Positions 45,901 to 56,150 of a stretch of DNA of 64,000 bases are shown here, piece after piece. Source of the stretch: Tetradesmus obliquus (taxonomy: Eukaryota; Chlorophyta; Chlorophyceae; Sphaeropleales; Scenedesmaceae). Location of the stretch: contig CP126193.1 of the NCBI GenBank assembly GCA_030272155.1, forward strand, positions 2,480,001 to 2,544,000, in the 5' to 3' direction. Made by a program: the position numbers and the translations under genes. The number at the start of each line of letters is the position of its first letter. Within the stretch, counting starts at the first letter, position 1. The notes under the pieces are model-generated. The model was not told the DNA's origin. It made no database searches and saw nothing but the letters and a program-made list of their open reading frames with translations.

Positions 45901-46214
45901 GTCGTGATGGCAGCCAGCAGCTCAGCCTCAGCCTCCAAACCTGCAGCAAAGCCAACACGAAGCAGGGCATGAAAGCCCACAGCGTACAACATAATGCAGA
46001 GGTGTAGTGACCATGTCGATCCATGTAGGGTACCAGCAGCTCAGCCTCACAATCCACACCGCAAGGAACGTAGGACACATGCGCATGCATTGCGCAACAT
46101 GCTGCGCTGCGCTGCGTGCCCACCTGGCACGCCCACGATGTCCATGTTCCACTGGTAGTGCTCCCGCCGCCTGCCGCGCGTCATGCGCTCGTAGCGCCAG
46201 CACTGGCGGCAGCA

Positions 46215-46246
<32 letters not shown>

Positions 46247-48043
46247 CAACACGCAGTCATTCTAATGTTCTGTAAAATCGTGTTGACGGAGAATGCAGCG
46301 CAAAGCATGAGCAGCGATGTCCTGGCATATGCTGCTGCTGTTGCCTTGCCCGAACCTAAGCGACACGTGCTGTTGCTGCCGTTGCACAGTCAGTATGACG
46401 ATTTGCCTGTAGCATACTTGTCACAGCTGTCCAGCCTGCAGCAGCGGCAGCTGCAGTGATGTCCTCGATCCTGCTGTTGTTCCTGTCCTTGCTGCTGCTG
46501 CTGCTGCCTGCTCACCTGCCCCACTATCCACCACTTTGCAGGCAGTGCCAGGCCCTTGCCCTTGCCCAGCACCAGCCGGGCCAGGCTGGGCGTGATCTCA
46601 GGGCGCAGCGCGACACGCCGCCCACCCTTGTCCTGCAAGCCAGCAGCAGCAGCAGCAGCAGCAGGACGTGCAGTAGGTTGATGTGCAGCAGCACGCGCAG
46701 AGCCACATGTGGTCAAAGGAATGCATGGCTGTTGCTGGGTGCTGATGCCAATGCCATGCAAGTGCAGTATACATTCAGCAGCTGGAGCACACTGAGGTTG
46801 TGCTGTTTGAGCAGATCTGACCAAGACTGTACGACACTGCTGCAAAGTTCACAGCAGCTTTCACACCTGGAAGTTGTACAGCTGGTCGGTGATCTCCTCT
46901 CCCGCTTTCCTGACAAAGAGCTCCTCGCTTTCTAGCACAGGCACGTCAAACTGCTCAAAGCCAAAGAGCTGCGCAACTGCTGCCCACTCGCCAAACAGCC
47001 AGTTGCGCAGGCGCATGTCTTCAGGGTAGAAGTCACGTGTGCCTGCAGGGCAAGGGGTTGAGCAGAAGTGCAGAACAGGCAGGGCCGTCAGTTGCAGCAG
47101 GGTATGCATTCAAAGAGCGTCATAGAACCTGGCATGAGTGGGTTTCAGCCAACACAGAGCAGCTAGGGGGCTGAAAGCATGACAAATTCAACATACGCAG
47201 CCTTTCAAACGCCGCCACCAATTGGCATCATTCAGCTGATGCAGCGCATAGTGTACTGCAGGGTAGCCGCTTTGGCACTGATACGGACAGATGATCGCAA
47301 CGCCTGCTTCCTGTCCATGCAGCTGCTGAATGGTAGATGTCACAAGAGCAGCCATGTCCGCCACTGCAGCTCTGCAGGCAGGTGCAAGCTAAGGCCTAGC
47401 ACAGCTAGCTTGCTGCACATTCTTTTTCTTAGGACCATGGCCAGGCTTGTGTGCCAGTGGCCTGACCAGCACACACCACCAGCCATTTGGTCAATGGGCC
47501 ATTGGCTGACTGGTTTCTGCTGCTTACCTCGTGGGGGGCTTGTGTCCACCATCTCTTTGCTGCTTGTGCGTGGCCCTGCTGCCCCGACCTTGCGCTGCTG
47601 TGCTTGCTGCTGTGTGCCAGTGCCATCCGGGCTGCTACTCTGCTGTTGCTGCTGTACTGCTGCTGCTGTTGCCTCTTGGTCAGCCTACACAGCAACACGT
47701 TAGTTAGATGTGATGCAATATTTCTTGTTGAAGGAACGCAACCATCTGGGACCACCAGCTGGCGCAAATTTCAGAGTTATTGGTGTGCTGAACAACAGCA
47801 GCAAGCATATGGCCTCAATACCAGCAGCAATTTGCATGCTACCGTCACAGCCAGTATGCGTAAATGCGGACATTGAGGTTAAGCAGTGCTTCAAGCCATG
47901 TATTCGCGCACCTGTGACACTGCAGAAGTAATTGCCCGGTGCAACCTGACTGGTCTACTGCTTTGTGATAGCCTGGCCACCAGCTGCGTGGAGCTGCGCA
48001 GCCCGGCCAGAGAAGCTGGCGAGCGCGTCAGCTGCCCCAACAT
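42945..48043 (-). CDS. HARS: Histidyl-tRNA synthetase with organelle-targeting leader, right copy (complete)
   Basis: Ten exons in coding order: 47912-48043, 47528-47684, 46867-47042, 46516-46632, 46124-46202, 45323-45477, 44962-45055, 44564-44740, 43661-43845 and 42945-43205; 510 residues, frame closed. Exon 1 encodes a 44-residue Arg/Ser-rich, acid-free leader ([20 protein letters not shown] and on), typical of mitochondrial or plastid import. Exon 2 is Gln/Ala-rich linker ending [13 protein letters not shown]. The class II core follows (motifs 2 and 3: RRREHYQWN and [18 protein letters not shown] for histidine) with the anticodon-binding domain from [11 protein letters not shown] to VPVDQLA. 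The internal Met at 47552, just before the core, could give a cytosolic form. Divergent from NOC2. Intron 8 carries the snoRNA. Confidence 0.95.
43502..43573 (-). repeat. HARS exon 9 donor-side echo, right copy
   Basis: Same as 9179-9250. Confidence 0.9.
44035..44184 (-). ncRNA. Intronic H/ACA-type snoRNA, right HARS copy (canonical H box)
   Basis: Sense to HARS in intron 8. The hinge reads ACAGCA (ANANNA consensus) because base 44119 is T on the plus strand. The 14 bases from the hairpin 1 upper stem to the H box (ggacaaggcaccgc) match the usual pocket-to-box spacing. The ACA box is followed by three bases. It differs from the NOC2 copy at a single position, at the foot of the hairpin 1 pocket. 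Target not predicted. Confidence 0.75.
44329..44408 (-). repeat. HARS exon 8 donor-side echo, right copy
   Basis: Same as 10006-10085. Confidence 0.9.
45478..46068 (-). repeat. HARS exon 6 acceptor-side echoes, right copy
   Basis: Same five-echo array as 11155-11745. Confidence 0.9.
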
Positions 48044-48490
48044 GTTGCCAAGAACTTGTCAGGAACCGCCAAGGCCGGGATCGTTCGATACACACCCGAC
48101 AAGTGACCCAGCAAGTGCCACAGCAGTACGTTCGCGGCCAACTTAAGTTGGTGTTAGCAGCTAAGAGACCAAATACATTTCCTTCAATCTGCTGTTATCT
48201 GAGAACGACGATATCCTGGCTGCTCATGCGCGCTCAAGTGCAGGTGTTAGTGACGGGCCACGAGCTAGGCATCCCCTCAAGGCTTTCGGCAGGCTGTATA
48301 GTATTTTCATGGATATCTGTAGGTTTTTATGTACGCGATTTGTGTTGCTGAACTGTTTGCCGCCGGTACAGTGACAAAGTTGTCAGCTGGGCCTCCCTCA
48401 GCACTCAGTACTCGTTCGTGGTGGCGAAGTTTGCGATAGTAGGTAAAACTATACTTGCAGCCGCCTGTAAGCATACCGGGCAGCAGCAGG

Positions 48491-48523
<33 letters not shown>

Positions 48524-48530
48524 CGACAGC
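48044..48530. promoter_or_regulatory. Divergent promoter shared by HARS and NOC2
   Basis: 487 bases separate the opposed start codons of two translation/ribosome genes. A CAG run (about 48492-48520) sits in the NOC2 5' UTR. The left HARS copy lacks this region. Confidence 0.6.
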
Positions 48531-49243
48531 ATGAGTAAAATCAGTAAAGCCACCAAGAAGTTCGCCCAAAAGAAACAAAAGGGGCAGGCGCAGTTTAAGA
48601 AGAAGCATCATCATGGCAGCAAGCCGTCACCTGGTGAGTAGGCCGCACCAGCATCAGGCCTGGGCGGCAATTGAGCTGCTGGGCTCAGTTTGGCTGCCTG
48701 CAGCCAACCAGGGTGCAGCATGTCTGCGTGGCCGCCTACAGTCCACGTTGAACTGGATGTGGTTTACTAGTGCAGCCTTGATACATGTACAATCGCAGAT
48801 TGGGCAGAGTCTGAGTTTGCCAGCATTCTCATGTCAGGCTGTCAGGGTGCACAGCCGCACACTGCATGTTGCAGCATCTTCTGGTATGTGCCTCCAACGA
48901 AGCTCAACCAACCAAGCACAATCTACGGCACCAATACATCTGCATTGATCTGCTTGCTCTCAGGCACAGCACCCGTTGATTGCAAGCTCCTCGTATCACA
49001 CCCTTGCCTGGCCTGTGGTGTTTGCTCTCTTCTCCCTACTTCCCTCCCTACTTCCCTTAGAGGAATATTACTTGACATATGCCCACTGGCCGTACACGTC
49101 TTTGTATCTGTCTTACAGGAGGCAAGAAGCCATCAGCAGCAGCAGCAGCGGGCGGCAAGCCCCAGCAGCCGCAGCAGAAGCAGGCTCCTGCAAAGAAGCG
49201 GCTGGAAGAAATGGACCTGGATGAGTTTCTGGACGGTGGCTTC

Positions 49244-49281
<38 letters not shown>

Positions 49282-49417
49282 AGGGCTCAGCTCAGACGAT
49301 GAAGGCAGCGGGCAGCAGCAGCTGAGCGCGTCAGATGACGAGGATGTAACAGGCTCCGATGACGTTAGTGACGAGGACGACTCAGAGCTGCTGGGTTCAG
49401 GGTCTGAGGACGGCGAC

Positions 49418-49455
<38 letters not shown>

Positions 49456-52400
49456 CAGTGATGATGAGGAGGACGGTAGTGGCAGCGAAGATGACGACGC
49501 AGCAGCAGCAGCAGCAGCAGCTGGTGATGGCGGCCAGGCTGCTGCTGTTGCTGCTGACAATGTGAAGCTGCAGGGTGCTGTGTCGCGCCACAAGCAGCAG
49601 CTGGAGGCGCTGCGGGAGCGGGACCCTGAGTTCTACGCATACCTGCAGGTGGGGCGAGGCTTGTTTTGCAGGCGCACATGTATGGTACACGGCTTCAGCT
49701 GTACACTATGTAGATGAACGGATTAGAGTGGCATGATGCTGGGTTTGACAGGTGGGGCACTTGCCTGTGGTATGGCTGCTTGCTTCATACCTTGTTTGGG
49801 TGCTGGCTTGCAGGCGCCACTGGAGTGGCTTCCAGCAGCAGGCTCATCGTCCTAAGTCTGCTTTGGTGCCTTGTTCTGTTGCTGGTTTTGCCATTGACGT
49901 GCGGCTGCTGCTGCGCCTGTGCTGCTGTGCCCGCCTGCATTGTGTCTTTGTTGTGCTGTGGCTGTGCAGCAAACTGATGCCGAGCTGCTTGGCTTTGGTG
50001 AGGATGATGAGTCAGACTTGGAAGATGAAAGTGAAGACGAAGACGACGATGAAGCACCAGCAGCAGCAGCAGGCAAGGCCGGCAAACCTGCAAAGGCAGC
50101 AGCAGCAGCAGGCAAGGATGCGAAGGCTGGTAAGGCGGATAAGAAGGCAGCAGCAGCAGCAGCAGCGGCAGCAAATGAGGCAGAGGAAGCAGATGAGAGT
50201 GAGGAGCCGCACAGTGAGGAGGAGGAGGAGGGGGGCGCAGGCAAGCAGGGCATGCATGTGACCAGCAGCATGGTGGATGGCTGGTGCAAAGCGGCTCTGG
50301 AGAAGGCATCCATGGGTGCAATGATGCAGCTGATCAAGGCCTACAGGTGGGGCTGCATATTTGTTTCCTGTTTTATCAGTGCATAGAAGGGGTTTAGCTG
50401 TCTAGTGCTCTGTACTTGCTGGCATGGACAGCAGGCATGTGTCGTGTTTTGTACAGCGGTTTCCTGTGCGTGTGCATGTGTAGTGTGCATTCGGCAGGCC
50501 AACAGCGCGGTGCTTCCTTGCTCCAGCCCCTTGCCCCGTGGGGCCTGGCAGCGGACAAAGCACCGCACAGCAGCGGCAGCAGCCGCCCGGGCTCACTTAC
50601 TCGCGGTTGACCCACCCCGCGCAACCCTGAGTCATTCACCCCTGGACATGACACCAGCTGTCACAGCGCTTGTTTTATTGCAGCTGTCTTTGCAAAAGAA
50701 CATGAAAAGAAATGGGCAAGCCAACACACGCCGTGTTACTCCCACCAGCCTTTGGCTGTTATTGTGGCGGTACAGTTCCTGCACGCCATCCTTGTTTCCT
50801 CTGCCGGCAGTTCCCTGCAATCGCCTCCAACTGCATCCCTGTCTCTCCACAAATTAACTGGCAAAACACAACCCATCAATGCTGCACCCGCACCGCCACC
50901 TCACTTTGCAGGGTCGCCTGCCACTACGGCGACACTGAGCAGCAGCTCAGCAGCAGCCTCACCATCAGCAGCGGCGCCGTCTTCAACCGAGTGATGCTCT
51001 TCATGCTAAAGGAGGCAGACGGCATCTTCAGGCGCATGCTGGGCCTGCCGCAAGATGCTTCCAGCGCTGCTGCTGCTGCTGCTGGCGGGAGCGGCGCTGC
51101 TGCTGCAGGCAAGCCGGGCGTGCTGCTTGCGGAGGCGGTGCCCAAGGCGCCACGCTGGAGAAAGGTGCGTTGTTTTTTTGTTTCAGGCCGGTGTAGTTGC
51201 TGCTGTGGAGTGGGTCTGTGCGGCATCCTGCAAGACCTGACGTCATGATACACCAGCGGTTGTTCCAGTCAGCAAGGTGGTTACAGTTGGTGCTGCGCGG
51301 ATCTCTGCTTGCCTGCTGCAGACTTTGCAGCTCGCTCCAGTCTCCGTTGATACATGCATCAAGCATCCGTTGCAGAGACATGTGGCATACATCAGCATGC
51401 TAATATTCTCTCAATCCTGCTGCTGCTGCTGCTGCTGCTGCTGTTGTCCCTGCCTCCCAGGTGGAGCCGCTGGTCAAGTCCTACCTGGGCAACAGCCTGC
51501 ACCTGCTGGCGTCCATGACGCAGCCGGAGATGTCCGCATACGCGCTGCGCCGGCTGCGGCCCTCTGCCGCCTTCTTCGGGCCGTACCCGCGGCTGACCAA
51601 GAAGCTGCTGAAGCTGGGCCTGGAGCTGTTTGGCAGCGGGGAGAAGGAGAACGCGCCACGGCTGCAGGTGGGTTGAACCGGTAGAGCTTCGGTAAGTGTG
51701 AGTGCTGCGGGGTCACGAACGCGACACAGTCCACGAGTCGTTGTTGTGTCTTGGTGCAGCGGCGTTATGGTGCCTTCAAGCTGCTGGGGACTGCAGGTGT
51801 CTGGCGGGGCAAGTTTAGGGCGAGCGCAGCCTGTGCAGGCTCATTGCAACAAATGCGCTTCCCTACCCATGGATCCCAGCCAAACCCAGCACTCGACAAG
51901 CTCACTACTCTCGCTGCTGGCTAGCTACTCAACTGCGCTGCCTCTCTCCCTGCACCAGCCGCTGCTGCAACCTCCTGCACCGCTGTTGAAACACACCCTG
52001 CAGGCGCTGCTGCTGGTGCGCCAGATGGGTCTGGTGCTGCCGCCGCCGGCGCTGCAGACGGTGCTGCGCGGCGCGTACCGCGCGTACGCCGCCAACGCCA
52101 AGTTTGTGTCACCCGCCACGCTGCCCGCGCTGGCCTTCATGGCGGCTGGCGTGGTGGAGCTCAGCAGCCTGGACCTTGCTGTGACCTACCAGGTGAGAGG
52201 TTGAGCAAATGTTGTGCCACCTGCCTTATAGCTTTGCAACCCGTCGGTTGGGTCCTCTTCTGAAGAGCTATGGCTAGCGGTCACCTACCGGTTGTGGCGT
52301 TGTTGTTTTTTTGGGGGGGGGGGGGGCATCATGTTTCATGTTACGTGACACATGCCGCGCTGGCTTTCATGGCGGCGGGCGTGGTGGAGCTGAGCAGCCT

Positions 52401-55400
52401 GGACCTGGCGGTGACCTACCAGGTGCGGAGGTTTTAGGGATCGTTAGGGGTGGTTTAGCGATGTTGTATGTGTTTTGGCATATTAGGCACTGTGATGGCG
52501 CGGCTGGTGTGGTGGAGCTGAGCAGCCTGGACCTGGCGGTCACCTACCAGGTGCGGCGGTTTTATAGATGGCAGGGATGGTTTTAGGGATGTTGTTTGTG
52601 TTTTAGCAGACGAGGCACTGTAATGGCGCGGCCGGCGTGGTGGAACTGAGCAGCCTGGACCTGGCGGTAACCTACCAGGTGCGCCGGCGTAACGGCTGTT
52701 GCGGATTTTTTTCCGAACTGTGGGCTGTTGTTACAGGAAGTCGCTGTGTGCTTTGTGGCAGTGGGGCAAAGTGGCACCTTGGCAGTCGGGCAGAGGTCCT
52801 ACACATTGAGTGTTGTGGGCTGCAACGTAGCAGTGTACCACATCAGGGTTAACTGAGCTGTGGTTAAGCTGTGCGAGCGAAGGTGTCGCCTTCTGACTCT
52901 CTTGCATTGCTGCGGCTGCTGCTGTCTGTCTCCCTTAGGTGGGCTTTGTGGCCATCCGTGAGCTGGCGGTGCTGCTGCGCAACGCGCTGTCAGCCAAGAC
53001 GCAGGACGCACACAAGGAGGTCTACTGCTGGCAGGTGGGCGGCAGGGGCACCCACCTACACGCACATACACATGCACTGTGCCAACCGTGTGCATGGACT
53101 GCTGTTGTGAATCTCATGCTTCACATCCCTTGCATCTCATGTCACTATTCTCACACATTTCATGCGTCCCTCACTCATCTTGCAGACGCTCAACTGCCTG
53201 GAGCTGTGGGTGAAGGTGCTGGCTGCTGCAGCGCCCCAGGGCACGCTGTCACCACTGGTGTACCCTCTCACGCAGCTGCTGCTGGGTGCTGCGCGCCTGG
53301 TGCCCACGCCGCGCTACTTCCCCATCAGGCTGAGGCTCATCCGGGTACTCAACAGGCTGGGCCAGGTGGGGCTTGCTGCACAGCACAGGGTTTGATTTGG
53401 TCATAGAGTTGCAGCATGCTGCCAGCCTTATGCGTGTTTTGCAGCGCAGTGGATGGGTTGGCTGCAGGTAAGTCTGTGAGTTGCTTGCGTGCTGTCCTGT
53501 TTGGGTTGCGTGAAGGTGGGTGCAGTGTAGCCTTGGGTATGGTGCCTTCTCAATTTTGTGCACTCAACAGGCTGGGTCAGGTGGGCGGCGCTGCAGAGCC
53601 CAGCTCCTGCTTAGCGCCAGAATTGTTATGTGTTATAACATGTAAAGTAACAACCAGCGCAGATCTGCAGGTTCATACATGTGGTAGGCTACTTGCAAGC
53701 CATTTGTACGACTGCATTTCGTCCTGTGTGGGCAGTGGCAAAGGCGGGTGCCATATGCAGCTCCACATGCTGTGTCTGGGACCAACTGCGCTGCAACGTG
53801 CTGCTGCTGCTGCTGCTGCTGCATGCAGGCCACCGGCGTGTACATCCCCGTGAGCCCGCTGCTGCTGGAGATGCTGCAGTGGAGCGAGCTGCGCCGCACG
53901 CCCACCGGCGGCGCTGCTGCTGCGCCCGACATGCTGCTGCTGCTGCGGCTGAGCAAGACGCAGCTCAAGATGGCCTCACTGCAGGAGGAGGTGGTCAGCC
54001 AGGTGGGTGGGGCACGTGCCTTGAAGAACTTCACACAGTGCAATTGTTGTCTATGCCATGAAATGTCAGGGAAAGGTGTGCTTCGTGCAGTTTCACAGCT
54101 CACAGGGCAGGTCTGGATTTCGCTGGCAGGTTTCCGGCAGCGCGCCACACACAGACTGTGCCGGTCGCTGCGCAGCAGCGCTGTGCTGTGCTCGTGCTCT
54201 TCTGTGCGGCAACGTGCTGTCTGGCTGTGCTGCAAACAGCCATACAAACATTGTGTACTTTGCATGCCCACTGCACTACTATGCACGTTTCCAACATGTC
54301 AACGAGTGCATATTGATCGTAACCCTCCACTCCTTTCCTCTCTCGGCATTTGGCAGGTGCTGGAGCTGTTGGCCGACCACCTGCGCCAGTGGGCCACCCA
54401 CATCGCCTTCTCCAGTGTCTTGTGTAACGCCTTCATTTCCTTCTCGCCTGCATCCTGCCAGGTGCTGGAGCTGCTGGCCGATCACCTGCGCCAGTGGGCC
54501 ACACACATCGCCTTCCCCGAGGCAGCCCACCTGCCCTGCGTGGCGCTGCGCGGCTTTGCCAAAGGCTGCGCGGTAGAGCGGTTTAGGAGGAGTGCCAAGC
54601 AGCTAGTGGACGCGCTGGAGCGCAACATCGTGTATGTTGGCGGGGCGAGGGACAGCGTGGCGTTTGCGCCGCAGGACCTGGCGGCTGCGGGGCGCTTCAT
54701 GTCTGAGGACAGGGACAAGGCAAAGGTGATTGATGGGCTCACGTGTGTTTGTCGGATGATGATGTATATCATAGGAGATTCTGGTAGATGCGGTGGGTGT
54801 TGAGTTGAGTTTAGGGCAGTTGTGCTGACGTGTCTTTGTGCGGGGTTTGTGGTCGGACTGTGCATGCTTGGGTGCCTCCTGCTGCTTGCGCAATGCATGC
54901 ACACCCGACTGGCGCCGCTGGGGCATTGCTAGTGCGCAATGTTTCCTGGGCGCTGTACCCTTGATGACGTGCTGAACCTGCTCTGCCTGCTGCTGCTGCT
55001 GTTCATGTGTGCGCTGCTGCAGTCGCCGCTGGTGTCGTTTGCCGGGCAGCTGCTGCAGAAGGCTGCTGCGCGCATGGCGATGCGCAGCAGCAGCACCAGC
55101 GAGCTGAAGCTGGGCGGCGAGGCCGGCAGCAAGCGCAAGCGCAAGCAGCAGCAGGAGGAGGAGGACGACGATGATGATGAGGAGGACGATTACGAGGAGG
55201 AAGACGGTGGGTGGCCATGCTGTTGCTGTGTTTATGATTTGTGTCGCTATGCATTACTTTGTGGTTATGTCCTGTTTGGAGAGGGTGAAGTGCATGTTGC
55301 ACAAGGAGCGCGTGCTGCTGATCCTGGTGCTCTTACAGCAGTGGCATGTATCTTGCTCACCTTCATCTTCCTCCTGTATGCCTCTGCCTTTTCCGTTTGA

Positions 55401-55979
55401 TCGATCGCTGCTGCAGGCGGCCTTGGTAAGCTGGTGGCTGCTGGTGACGCATCAGATGATGATGCGGACGATGAAGTGCTTGCAGGAGCAGCCAAGCGCA
55501 TGATGCGGCAGAAGGAGAAGCGGCTGAAGCGTGCAGGAGCGGCAGCAGCAGCAGCAGGCGGCAGCGATGGTGAGGGTGATGATGAGGGTGCAGCTGAGGA
55601 TCAGCTGCAGGAGTATCAGCTGTCAGATGATGACGAAGACAGTGACGAGGCAGCAGCAGCAGCAGCAGCAGGCGGTGATGACAGCGACAGCGGCAGCGAA
55701 GGTGCCGAGGGTGGGTCTGAAAGTGACAGTGAGGAGGATGAGGGTGCTGGGGGAGGCAGCAGAGGCGGCGGCGGCGGCCGGGGCCAGCAGCAGCGCGGCA
55801 GGGGCAGGGGCAGAGGGCAGCACGCGGGTAGGGGCGGCCGGCATGGTGGCGGCAGCGGGGGTGGCCGTGGTGGTGGCGGCCGTGGCTTTAAGCATGGGGA
55901 TGGGAAGCAGCAGCAGCACAGCGGCGGCGTGCGGAAGAAGCATGGCGGCGGTCGCGGAGGCAAGCCGCAGAGGCGGTAG
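48531..55979 (+). CDS. NOC2: Nucleolar complex protein 2 homologue with Gly-Arg-rich tail
   Basis: Twelve exons: 48531-48633, 49119-49648, 49970-50346, 50912-51164, 51461-51667, 52004-52192, 52939-53034, 53186-53365, 53829-54002, 54462-54725, 55023-55206 and 55417-55979; 1039 residues. Noc2 pairs with Noc1 and Noc3 in pre-60S ribosome maturation and export. Marks: N-terminal SKATKKFAQKKQKG, acidic Asp/Glu/Ala blocks, and conserved core motifs such as KAYRVACHYGD, AVFNRVMLFMLKEADG, NAKFVSPATLPALAFM, VGFVAIRELAVLLRNAL and YIPVSPLLLEML. The acidic C-terminus leads into KRMMRQKEKRLKRAG and then an RGG-like stretch (GRGRGRGQHAGRGG, GGRGGGGRGF) ending KPQRR. Such a GAR-like tail is common in nucleolar proteins but not what I expect of NOC2. 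Introns carry a snoRNA and several exon echoes. Confidence 0.94.
50502..50652 (+). ncRNA. Intronic H/ACA-type snoRNA in NOC2 intron 3
   Basis: A 148-base unit (50502-50649) equals the HARS intron element except for one G-to-A change in hairpin 1, while flanking sequence is unrelated. Hairpin 1 spans about 50507-50566, H box ACAGCA 50567-50572, hairpin 2 to about 50645, ACA at 50646-50648 followed by three bases. Sense to NOC2, in line with snoRNAs commonly residing in ribosome-biogenesis genes. An alternative is a small mobile element without RNA function. Confidence 0.75.
52313..52326 (+). repeat. G14 tract preceded by T7
   Basis: A run of seven T then fourteen G inside NOC2 intron 6, at the left edge of the first exon 6 echo. 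Possible slippage site or G-quadruplex former. Confidence 0.95.
52350..52690 (+). repeat. Three donor-side echoes of NOC2 exon 6
   Basis: The end of exon 6 (GVVELSSLDLAVTYQ plus GT donor, real end 52192) recurs with donors after 52422, 52550 and 52678. The last two are exactly 128 bases apart. The coding-like part is nearly perfect in all three, and the following intron bases (gtgcggaggttttagg type) are also repeated. Confidence 0.95.
53550..53615 (+). repeat. Donor-side echo of NOC2 exon 8
   Basis: cactcaacaggctgggtcag followed by gtgggcgg repeats the end of exon 8 (LNRLGQ, end 53365). Period 215 bases. Confidence 0.85.
54340..54415 (+). repeat. Acceptor-side echo of NOC2 exon 10
   Basis: From 54357, about 55 bases (VLELLADHLRQWATHIAF) repeat the start of the real exon at 54462 with its cag acceptor. 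Period 105 bases. Confidence 0.92.
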
Positions 55980-55995
55980 TAGCTACTCGTAGCAG

Positions 55996-56150
55996 CTTAA
56001 GCTGTGGCCAGGGCGAGATTGGCTGTACAAGTACATGGGCGCACTGTCAGGGCTGGTTGCCTGTCCCGTTGGGAGCAGTAACGTCGAATTGCAGACAACC
56101 CAAAGGTGTTGTTGCAGCCGCATCGCCTCCTGCACATGCAACTTTTGCAA
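55996..56150 (+). repeat. NOC2 3' UTR segment with a diverged copy at 59060-59215
   Basis: ggctgtacaagtacatgggc...ctggttgcctgtcccgttgg is matched by ggctgtacaagcacatgggt...ctggttgctggtcctgttgg in the C2-domain gene's intron, and similarity continues through gtgttgttgcagccgcat / gtgttgttgcaactgcat. Confidence 0.8.

Larger units (their letters stand above)
34324..47569. repeat. Right copy of the 13.2-kb direct duplication
   Basis: Counterpart of 1-13246. Here the segment continues smoothly into the intact 5' end of HARS (exons 1-2 and leader) and into NOC2, so this is the more ancestral arrangement at the right edge. At the left edge the first gene is complete in this copy. Confidence 0.97.

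Noticed and set aside
9714-50649. Reading the shared 148-base element as a conserved protein exon ([18 protein letters not shown]...)
   Set aside because: That frame is antisense to both host genes, and the element is better explained by paired stems and H/ACA boxes.
51700-51800. Extra NOC2 exon (RRYGAFKLLGTAG) after a good acceptor near 51759
   Set aside because: It would break phase between exons 5 and 6, and family proteins run directly from LQ to ALLLVRQ.
54750-54840. Possible C/D snoRNA (ATGATGA and CTGA about 75 bases apart) in NOC2 intron 10
   Set aside because: No terminal stem between the box flanks and no C'/D' pair that I could see.
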